From the NCBI RefSeq assembly GCF_035825295.1, contig NZ_JAYMGI010000002.1, positions 4,407,001 through 4,471,000 of the forward strand: DNA of 64,000 nucleotides, written 5' to 3'. Under the pieces are notes generated by a model. That model was not told the origin of the DNA. It was given only the letters and a program-made list of their open reading frames with translations, and did not search any database. Origin of the DNA: Actinacidiphila sp. DG2A-62 (lineage in GTDB: Bacteria > Actinomycetota > Actinomycetes > Streptomycetales > Streptomycetaceae). This document shows, piece after piece, positions 57,868 through 64,000 of this stretch. The translations under genes and the position numbers were made by a program. Position 1 is the stretch's first letter. Each line of letters starts with the position of its first letter.

Positions 57868-59283
57868 GTGAGCCGGTCGTTGCCGCATCTGGGGTTCGAT
57901 CCGACGCCGGGCGATCCTGAGCAGGTGCGCGTGCTGGCGCGCAGCCTGGGGGACCTGCACGGCGACCTGACCACGACGGTGCACGAGCTGGACCGGCTGG
58001 ACACGGGCGCCTGGAGGGGCGAGGCGGCGAAGGCGTTCGTCGCGCACGTCGACCACGACGTCGCGCCGCTGATCCGGAAGGCGCACACGTCGTTCGGCCG
58101 GGCGTCGACCGCGCTGGCCCGCTGGGCCGAGCAACTCGCCGGCTTCCAGGCCGAGGCGGACGCGCTGGAGCGGGAGGCCGCGGCCAAGCAGGGAGCGTTG
58201 GACCAGGCCAGGAGCGCGGCCGGGCTGCCGCCGGACGTCCCCGGGCGCCCGCAGCCGCAGCCGGAGGCGTCGCCGGTCCCGGGCCCGGACCCGGCGGCGG
58301 GCTCGGGTGCGGATGCGCGGGCCCGGTCCGAGGCCGCGGCCGCTGCCGCGAAGGAGCGGGCGGTGACCGACGCGGGCGACGCCCTGGACGCCGTACGCGG
58401 CCGGGCCCGTGAACTCCACGACCGCTACGCCCGGGCGGCCGGCGCCGTCAGCCACGACCTGGACAAGGTCGGCGACATCGCCCCGGACAAGCCCGGCCTG
58501 TTCCACCGCATCGCCCACGCCGTGGAAGGCGCCTGGAACGACGCGGTGCGGTGGGTCGAGGACCACGCCGAACTCATCAAGATGCTCGGCGACATGCTCA
58601 GCGCGCTGACCGGCGTCCTCGCGGCCATCGCCATCTTCACGGCCCCCTTCGAGCCGGTCGGCGCGATCTTCGCCGGCGCGGCCCTGGTCGCGGGCGCGGC
58701 CACCCTGGCCACCCACCTGGTCGCCATGGCGGCGGGCGCGGACGTGAGCTGGGTGACGCTCGGCTTCGACGTGCTGGGGGTGCTGCCGGGGATCGGCGGG
58801 TTCACGAAGGGCGCGAAGATCGCGAACCTCGGCAAAGCCCTCGACGCTGCCTCGGCCACGCGCATCGCGGAGGATGTCGCCGCCGGTGGCGGGCGGCTGT
58901 CGGCGTCCGTCGTCCAGGTGAAGAAGTACCTCATCTTCGGGCCCGCGAAAGACGAGTGGAAGGTCGTGCTCAAGGGCACGGGAATCGTCGGCCGCGGCCG
59001 AGCCGCCATCGAGGGCGCGATCCAGTTCGAGCGTGACAATCAACTCGTCGGCACCAAAGCCGTCAACACCGTGCTCAAGGTCACGGGACGCGAACCTTTG
59101 GAAGCGCTGACGCGGACCACCCGCCTCGTCGACGGCGCGGCCAAGGTCGCCAGCAAGGTTCCCGCCGCCCTGGAGATCAGGAGCGATGTGAAGGTCTTCG
59201 ACAAGGAGCACCCACAGGCTGCGCAGGACATCAAGACTGCGGCGAAGGCGCTGGCATGGGTGGTCTCGGAGGGGCCGGGGTGA
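57868..59283 (+). CDS. WXG100-like (putative type VII-secreted) protein with hydrophobic middle
   Basis: This is a 471-aa protein. Residues 15-115 form a helical hairpin with the W-x-G turn TGAWRGEAAKAF (W49, G51), as in WXG100/LXG proteins exported by type VII systems. A Pro/Ala linker and a helical stretch follow (ERAVTDAGDALDAVRGRARELHDRYARAAGAVSHDL). A hydrophobic block reads MLSALTGVLAAIAIFTAPFEPVGAIFAGAALVAGAATLATHLVAMAAG, then FDVLGVLPGIGGFTKGAKIANLGK. Such blocks precede toxin domains in polymorphic toxins, but the C-terminal 150 residues match no toxin I know. The start is GTG 57868 after GGGGGAGGGGG. Its stop overlaps the next gene (GTGA). No secretion-apparatus gene is in the window. 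Confidence 0.72.
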   Translation: MSRSLPHLGFDPTPGDPEQVRVLARSLGDLHGDLTTTVHELDRLDTGAWRGEAAKAFVAHVDHDVAPLIRKAHTSFGRASTALARWAEQLAGFQAEADALEREAAAKQGALDQARSAAGLPPDVPGRPQPQPEASPVPGPDPAAGSGADARARSEAAAAAAKERAVTDAGDALDAVRGRARELHDRYARAAGAVSHDLDKVGDIAPDKPGLFHRIAHAVEGAWNDAVRWVEDHAELIKMLGDMLSALTGVLAAIAIFTAPFEPVGAIFAGAALVAGAATLATHLVAMAAGADVSWVTLGFDVLGVLPGIGGFTKGAKIANLGKALDAASATRIAEDVAAGGGRLSASVVQVKKYLIFGPAKDEWKVVLKGTGIVGRGRAAIEGAIQFERDNQLVGTKAVNTVLKVTGREPLEALTRTTRLVDGAAKVASKVPAALEIRSDVKVFDKEHPQAAQDIKTAAKALAWVVSEGPG

Positions 59284-59897
59284 GCAAGGAGACAGAGAGC
59301 ATTCCTCCTTTGTCGCTCTCGATCCCCGAGGGCTTCCACGAACTGCCCATCGACACGGCGGGCGAGGCGCGCGAGGAAGCCGTGGCGGCACTCGTCCAAG
59401 GCGTGTATCCCCAAGGGGACCCGGACCTGTGGAAGGGCGTCGCGCCCTTGTTCGCGAGCGCCACCGAGGCCATGGCCGGCGCGGACCTCACCTTCGCCGC
59501 GATCGGACTCTTCGGCGACGGAGCCGAGGGGGTCGCGCAGTGCGCGCTGACCCTGGCGGTGGCACCGTCGAACCACCCCACCGCCGAGGCCGCGGCGCAC
59601 GGCATCCGCGAGATCCTGGCCCGTACGTCCACCGTCGAGGCCCAGTACGTGGACCTGCCGTGCGGACCGGCGGCGACGGGGATCTCGATCAGCGAGGTCA
59701 CGTACGACGGCCGGTACACCACGACGGGCGAGCCGGCCACGGTGCGGATGGGCCGCCTGCAGGCCTACGTGCCGTTCCCGACCGGCCCCTATCTGGCGGT
59801 GCTCACCCTGGAGACGCCGGCCATGGACCACTGGGAGAACTTCGCCGTGATGATGGGGTCCGTGCTCACGGGCTTGGAGTTCCACGAAGCCTCGTAG
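59280..59897 (+). CDS. Unrecognised protein coupled to the WXG100-like gene
   Basis: This is a 205-aa soluble-looking protein. It has LSLSIPEGFHELPIDTAGEAREEAVAALVQGVYP, then FASATEAMAGADLTFAAIGLFGDGAEGVAQCALTLAV and a beta-rich end (ISISEVTYDGRYTTTGEPATVRMGRLQAYVPFPTGPYLAVLTLETPAMDHWENFAVMMGSVLTGLEF). No signal peptide or membrane span is present. The GTG at 59280 overlaps the upstream stop. Position and coupling suggest a chaperone or immunity partner of the WXG100-like protein; this is inference. Confidence 0.65.
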   Translation: MSKETESIPPLSLSIPEGFHELPIDTAGEAREEAVAALVQGVYPQGDPDLWKGVAPLFASATEAMAGADLTFAAIGLFGDGAEGVAQCALTLAVAPSNHPTAEAAAHGIREILARTSTVEAQYVDLPCGPAATGISISEVTYDGRYTTTGEPATVRMGRLQAYVPFPTGPYLAVLTLETPAMDHWENFAVMMGSVLTGLEFHEAS

Positions 59898-59915
59898 CGG
59901 GTCGAGGAAAGTTCG

Positions 59916-60641
59916 TCACCCCGAAGCGGCGGGTGCTTCGGCCAGGAATTCCTTGAGCAGGGTGATGAACATGTAGGTCGGCTCGCTGGAGAGAGGGATA
60001 CGCTTCGGCTCCCCCTTCACCGTGACGACCTGGTAGTTCTCCTCCCGTTCGGGGATCAGGGCGTCCTTGTCCGTCACCAGCCTGATGCGGACCCAGGACC
60101 CGTCGACGAAAGTCACCCGCATGACGGCCCCGGCGGTCATCGCCTTGATGTCCTTGTGCCCGAACTCCCAGAGCAGCGATCCCGACTTGGGATCGGTGAA
60201 GAGCAGCCGTCGGTTCGTGACGTGCAGGATCACGCGAGGACGCGCCTTGTTCCGTCCAGGGTCGAGCTGCCAGGGCGCGCCGGTGGCAAAGGTGCCGGGG
60301 TCCGCGCGCAGGACCGGGAAGTCGTTGAGTTCGTCGGGGTCCTCCGGCGCCGGAAGCGTGGCGGTGCTGAGGCCCACGAGGCTCAAGAGGATCGCGAGGG
60401 AGTTCAGCCCGAACCACGCGCTCGTGAGCAGTATGCCCTTGACCGACGTCCTCGCCGGCGGCTCGCCCGCCTTCGTGCTGGGGGGCCAGCCCGGTAGCTC
60501 CGCAGAGATGTTGCGGCCTTGGAAATCGCGGAAAGAGCGGAATCCCATGAGCCGCTTGTAATCGTGGCTGGGGAACTCCGTGGCGATGTTCCCGATCAGT
60601 GTCTCCCCCGGCTCCAGCGCCACGTCCAGCTTGTGCCCCAT
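59916..60641 (-). CDS. Membrane protein with a GRAM/PH-like domain
   Basis: This is a 241-aa protein. The N-terminus MGHKLDVALEPGETLIGNIATEFPSHDYKRLMGFR is cytosolic. One or two spans follow (KGILLTSAWFGLNSLAILLSLVGLST). The second half reads RPRVILHVTNRRLLFTDPKSGSLLWEFGHKDIKAMTAGAVMRVTFVDGSWVRIRLVTD; the T-N-R-R-L-L-F-x-D pattern is typical of bacterial PH/GRAM-like domains. It ends PTYMFITLLKEFLAE. It converges on the coupled gene with an 18-bp gap. No function is assigned. Confidence 0.7.
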   Translation of the reverse strand: MGHKLDVALEPGETLIGNIATEFPSHDYKRLMGFRSFRDFQGRNISAELPGWPPSTKAGEPPARTSVKGILLTSAWFGLNSLAILLSLVGLSTATLPAPEDPDELNDFPVLRADPGTFATGAPWQLDPGRNKARPRVILHVTNRRLLFTDPKSGSLLWEFGHKDIKAMTAGAVMRVTFVDGSWVRIRLVTDKDALIPEREENYQVVTVKGEPKRIPLSSEPTYMFITLLKEFLAEAPAASG

Positions 60642-60777
60642 CGCCGCGTCCCCTCCCAGGTGGCCGACTGCCGGTCGACTGCCGGTCGAGCATTGCTGTA
60701 GCGAGCTGCTTGCGCAAGGTTACCCCGCTGCGGGTGGGCGGCCCCGGGAGGCGAGCTGGGACAGAATCTGAGGCGTG

Positions 60778-63700
60778 ATGTTCGGGATTCTCGGTGCGAC
60801 GCGGGTCGTGGGTGACGGCGGCGGCGAGGTCGGGATCGGGGGGCCGCGGCGGCGGGCGCTGCTCGCGTTGCTGCTGCTCGACGCGGGACGGGTGGTGGGC
60901 ACCGAGCGGCTGGTCGACGGGCTGTACGGGGACGAGCCGCCCGCCGGCGTGGGGAACGCCGTGCAGTCGCAGGTGTCGCGGCTGCGCCAGGTGCTGCCGG
61001 TGCCGTTGGAGGGGCACCCCTCCGGGTACCGGCTGGCCGTGGAGCCGGAGGCGGTGGACGCGCACCGGTTCCAGCGGCTGGGCGCGCAGGGGCGGGACGC
61101 GTTGGCCGCGGGGGATGCGGAACGCGCCGCCGAGGTGCTGCGGGAGGCGCTCGCGCTGTGGCGCGGGCCCGCGTTGGCGGACGTGGGTGACGCGCCGTTC
61201 GCCGCCGCACAGGCCGTACGGCTGGAGGAGTTGCGTACGGCTGCGGTCGAGGACCGAGTCGAGGCCGATCTCGCGCTGGGGCGGCACCGGATGCTGGTCG
61301 CCGAACTGGGCGAGCTGGTCGGAGCGTATCCGCTGCGGGAACGCCTGCGCGGCCAGCTGATGCGGGCGCTCTACGGCGGCGGGCGGCAGAGCGAGGCCCT
61401 GGAGGCGTACGAGACCGCGCGGCGCGACCTCGCGGAGAGCCTGGGCGCCGACCCGGGGCCGGAGTTGGCGGCGGTCCACCTCGCGGTGCTGCGCGGTGAT
61501 CCGGCGCTGCTGCCGGTGACGCCTGTGCTGCCGGTGACGCCTGTGCTGCCGGTGGCGCCGATGAAGCCGGTGGCGCCCGGTCAGGTGGCGGGGGCGGCGC
61601 CGGGGGTCGCATCGGCGTCGGCGGCAGGGAGTGTTTCACGTGAAACATTGCCCACGCTCTCGCCCGGCGCCGCGTCTGCCGCCGCGACCGGCGCCCGAGC
61701 CGCCACCGCCGGCGCACCCCGCGGCCCGCGGCACGACCTGCCCGCGTCCCTCACCAGCTTCATCTGCCGCGACGCGGAACTGGCACAGGTCGGTGACCAG
61801 TTGGCCGGGGCCCGACTGGTCACGCTGACCGGGCCGGGCGGCGCCGGCAAGACCCGGCTCGCGGTCGAGGCGGCCCGCCGCCATCCGTATGACGCGACGT
61901 TCGTGGACCTGTCCGGACTCGGCGCGGGCGCGGAGCTGCCACGGGCCATCGGCGCGGCGCTCGGTCTGCGCGACGGAGGTCTCGCGCTCACGGCCGCTCA
62001 CGCCGCGCCGGGCACGGCCGCCCACGCCGCGCCGGGCACGTCTGCTCACGCCGCGCCGGGCACGTCCGCTCACGCCGCCCCGGCCGTCGACGCCCACCCC
62101 GGGCCCGGCACCGCGCCCCCCACGACCGCCGCCTCCCCCTCGGTCCCCGATCCTGTCCCCGGTCCCGCCGCGTGGATCGCCGGGGCCCTGGAGAGCCGGC
62201 CCACCCTCCTCGTCCTCGACAACTGCGAACACCTCGTCGAGGACGTCGCCCGCCTCGTCGAGGCTCTGCTCGCCGCCGCGCCGCAGGCCCGCGTCCTCGC
62301 CACCAGCCGGGAGGCGCTGGGCATCGCCGGCGAGGTGGTGTGCCCGGTCCCGACGCTGCCGGTGCCCGCGCCCGGCGCGGACCCGCAACGCGCCCTCGCC
62401 TTCCCCGCCGTGCGGCTGTTCGCCGAGCGCGCCGCGGCCGTCCGCCCCGGCTTCGACCCGACGGCCGACCCGGCCGGGGCAGCGGCCGTGCTGCGGCTGT
62501 GCGCCGCGCTCGACGGGCTGCCGCTGGCCATCGAACTGGCCGCCGCGCGGCTGCGGTCGATGTCCGTCACCGAGATCGCCGACCGGCTCGTCGCGGCGCC
62601 GGCCGACGACGCGCCGTACAGCCTGGGCGTGCGGCCCGACGCGCTGTTCCGGCTGCTGTCGCGCGGCAGTCGCACCGCGCGGCCGCGCCAGCGCACGCTG
62701 CGCGGCGTCGTGGAGTGGAGCTGGGACCTGCTGCCCGAGGACGAGCGCGCGGTGCTCCGCCGAGCCTCGGTCTTCGCGGGCGGCTGGACCCTGGAGGCCG
62801 CGGAGGCGGTCTGCGCCGACCCCGCCGACCCCGCCGGCTCCGCCGGTTCCGCCGACCCCGCCGGTTCCGCCGACCTCCGCACCCCCGACCCCGCCCGCCC
62901 GCGCATCGCGCCCGACGACGTCCTCGACCTGCTCGCCGCCCTGGTCGAGAAATCCCTCGTCGTGGCCCACCAACCCGCCGGCGCCGGTGGGGTCCGCTAC
63001 CGCATGCTGGAGTCGATCCGCGCGTACGCCGCCGAGCGGCTCGCCGAGGCGGGGGAGAGCGCGGACACCCTGCGCGCCCACACCGCGTACTTCCTGGGCG
63101 TCGCGCTCGACGCCGACCCGCACCTGCGCCGGGCCGAGCAGTTGGACTGGCTGCGGCTGCTCTCCGACGACCGCGACAACCTCCAGGCGGCGCTGCACCG
63201 CAGCCTCGACGCGGGCGACGTCCGCACCGCGATGCGGCTGATCGCCGCGCTGTCCTCGTACTGGCTGCTGCGCGGCGTGCGGTACGAGGGAGCGGGAGCA
63301 GCCCGCAGGGTGCTCGCCGCGCTCGGGCCGAACCCGCCGCGCGGCATGGAGGAGGAGTACGTCCTGAGCGTGCTGGCCGTGGTCGGCACGCGCTCGGGCA
63401 CCGAGGGCTTCGACGACCACGTGGCCGTCGCGACCCGGCTGGTGGACGCCATGAACCGGGTGTCGAGCCGCTTCCCGGCGCTCACGCTGCTGTGGGCGCC
63501 GTTCGCGGGGGTGCCGGAGGGCGACGTGGACACGCTGGAGGTCCTGGAGGAGTTCCTCGCCGAGCGCGACGACCCCTGGTACCGCGCGCTCGGCCACCTC
63601 GGCTCGGGCTTCCAGGCATGGTTGGTCGCGGGGGACGCCGCGCGCGCCGAGCGGCACTGGCGGGCCTGCCTGGACGGTTTCCGCGCGGTCGGCGACCGCT

Positions 63701-64000
63701 GGGGCATGATCACCTCCCTCGGCGTGCTGGCCGACCTCGCCGACCACCGCGGCGAGCCCGCCACGGCCACCGGCCTGCTCGGCGAGGCGCTGGGGCTCGC
63801 CGAGGAGCTGGACTCCGCGGTCGACATCGCCGAACTGCTCTGCAGCCGCGCCTCCTACGCGCTGCGCGCGGGCGACCACGCCGGGGCCGCCGCGGCCTGC
63901 GAGCGGGCCGTCGAGCTGTCCCGGCGGGCCGGCGCCGCGGACACGCTGGCGCTGGCGCACCTCGGCCTGGCCGAGACGGCCCGGCTGCGCGGCGAACTCG
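60778..64000 (+). CDS. AfsR/SARP-type regulator: BTAD + NB-ARC ATPase (3' end beyond window)
   Basis: At least 1,074 aa are open to the window edge without a stop. Residues 1-90 are the winged-helix DNA-binding domain (FGILGATRVVGDGGGEVGIGGPRRRALLALLLLDAGRVVGTERLVDGLYGDEPPAGVGNAVQSQVSRLR). The BTAD helices follow to about 240 (ADLALGRHRMLVAELGELVGAYPLRERLRGQLMRALYGGGRQSEALEAYETARRDLAE). A linker carries a perfect parS read as SVSRETLP. The NB-ARC domain has Walker A GPGGAGKTRL near 352, Walker B-like LLVLDNCEHLVEDVA near 478, VLATSREALGIAGEV and GLPLAIELAAARL. TPR-like helices start near residue 800. The family controls secondary metabolism or development. Start ATG 60778 (or GTG 60775) after GAGG. 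Confidence 0.9.
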   Translation, partial: MFGILGATRVVGDGGGEVGIGGPRRRALLALLLLDAGRVVGTERLVDGLYGDEPPAGVGNAVQSQVSRLRQVLPVPLEGHPSGYRLAVEPEAVDAHRFQRLGAQGRDALAAGDAERAAEVLREALALWRGPALADVGDAPFAAAQAVRLEELRTAAVEDRVEADLALGRHRMLVAELGELVGAYPLRERLRGQLMRALYGGGRQSEALEAYETARRDLAESLGADPGPELAAVHLAVLRGDPALLPVTPVLPVTPVLPVAPMKPVAPGQVAGAAPGVASASAAGSVSRETLPTLSPGAASAAATGARAATAGAPRGPRHDLPASLTSFICRDAELAQVGDQLAGARLVTLTGPGGAGKTRLAVEAARRHPYDATFVDLSGLGAGAELPRAIGAALGLRDGGLALTAAHAAPGTAAHAAPGTSAHAAPGTSAHAAPAVDAHPGPGTAPPTTAASPSVPDPVPGPAAWIAGALESRPTLLVLDNCEHLVEDVARLVEALLAAAPQARVLATSREALGIAGEVVCPVPTLPVPAPGADPQRALAFPAVRLFAERAAAVRPGFDPTADPAGAAAVLRLCAALDGLPLAIELAAARLRSMSVTEIADRLVAAPADDAPYSLGVRPDALFRLLSRGSRTARPRQRTLRGVVEWSWDLLPEDERAVLRRASVFAGGWTLEAAEAVCADPADPAGSAGSADPAGSADLRTPDPARPRIAPDDVLDLLAALVEKSLVVAHQPAGAGGVRYRMLESIRAYAAERLAEAGESADTLRAHTAYFLGVALDADPHLRRAEQLDWLRLLSDDRDNLQAALHRSLDAGDVRTAMRLIAALSSYWLLRGVRYEGAGAARRVLAALGPNPPRGMEEEYVLSVLAVVGTRSGTEGFDDHVAVATRLVDAMNRVSSRFPALTLLWAPFAGVPEGDVDTLEVLEEFLAERDDPWYRALGHLGSGFQAWLVAGDAARAERHWRACLDGFRAVGDRWGMITSLGVLADLADHRGEPATATGLLGEALGLAEELDSAVDIAELLCSRASYALRAGDHAGAAAACERAVELSRRAGAADTLALAHLGLAETARLRGEL
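61632..61647. promoter_or_regulatory. parS site inside the AfsR-type gene
   Basis: TGTTTCACGTGAAACA is the perfect consensus, read in frame as V-S-R-E-T in the linker between the BTAD and NB-ARC domains. At 23 kb from oriC it is the only parS found to the right of the origin. Confidence 0.9.
61993..62088 (+). repeat. 24-bp tandem repeat inside the NB-ARC domain
   Basis: Four units of 24 bp (61993-62016, 62017-62040, 62041-62064 and a diverged 62065-62088) encode A-A-H-A-A-P-G-T. They sit between the Walker A and Walker B motifs. Confidence 0.85.

Overview
The window is about 72-75% G+C by eye. Its gene order is the replication-origin neighbourhood of a Streptomyces-type actinobacterium: rpsF-ssb-rpsR-rplI / dnaB on the left, then femX, a bifunctional penicillin-binding protein, padR-ino1, cca, murJ, sigM, trxBA, parAB, rsmG-jag-yidC-yidD-rnpA-rpmH, dnaA-oriC-dnaN, gnd-recF, gyrBA, tRNA-Ile and tRNA-Ala. 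Frequent GTG and TTG starts, long Pro/Ala/Gly-rich protein tails, a GC-rich multi-box oriC and a dense set of parS sites all fit family Streptomycetaceae. The species cannot be named from this evidence.

Layout. 1-5.4 kb: dnaB and the rpsF-ssb-rpsR-rplI operon on the minus strand, with a MATE exporter between them and a compact DnaA-box cluster beside dnaB. 5.6-12.7 kb: cell-wall genes (a small membrane protein, femX, an Alr-like protein, a GT87-type membrane glycosyltransferase, a class A PBP). 12.9-16.3 kb: a PadR regulator with its own palindromic operator, co-directional inositol-phosphate synthase, and an MFS protein. 16.4-28.7 kb: cca, then a plus-strand series DUF6049-murJ-pseudokinase-sigM-anti-sigma-trxB-trxA. 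28.8-35.5 kb: minus-strand GNAT-parB-parA-rsmG-jag-yidC-yidD-rnpA-rpmH. 35.9-48.9 kb: plus-strand dnaA-oriC-dnaN-gnd-recF-DUF721-gyrB-gyrA-DUF3566, pointing away from the minus-strand block. 48.9-55.8 kb: tRNA-Ile, a DLW-39 peptide, a pair of related secreted/anchored proteins, a Ser/Thr kinase and its HTH neighbour, tRNA-Ala. 55.8-64 kb is more variable: an aldo/keto reductase and TetR pair with twin operators, a WXG100-like three-gene cluster, and a large AfsR-type regulator that runs off the right edge.

How it works together. DnaA binds the boxes at oriC, at its own promoter and probably at the dnaB cluster. ParB binds at least nine parS sites spread over 58 kb around oriC, and ParA and ParB are encoded among them. 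MurJ, the pseudokinase, FemX and the PBP act in peptidoglycan assembly, and trxBA carries a textbook sigma-R promoter. Several parS sites lie inside genes, where they are read in one fixed frame as V-S/P-R-E-T in flexible protein linkers.

Quality warning. Eight conserved genes have broken reading frames: dnaB, rpsR, the GT87 glycosyltransferase, the DUF6049 gene, sigM, rnpA, recF and the DUF3566 gene. Most breaks are repaired by adding one G or C at a short G/C run. Because dnaB, rnpA, rpsR and recF are involved, sequence error is much more likely than biology. I give each gene its full intended span.

I found no CRISPR array, no insertion sequence and no rRNA. No clearly new multi-gene system can be proven here. 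The best candidates for new biology are the in-frame parS design, the parS fused into a 56-bp palindrome between trxA and the GNAT gene, the DnaA-box cluster next to dnaB, and the uncharacterised secreted pair and WXG100-like cluster.
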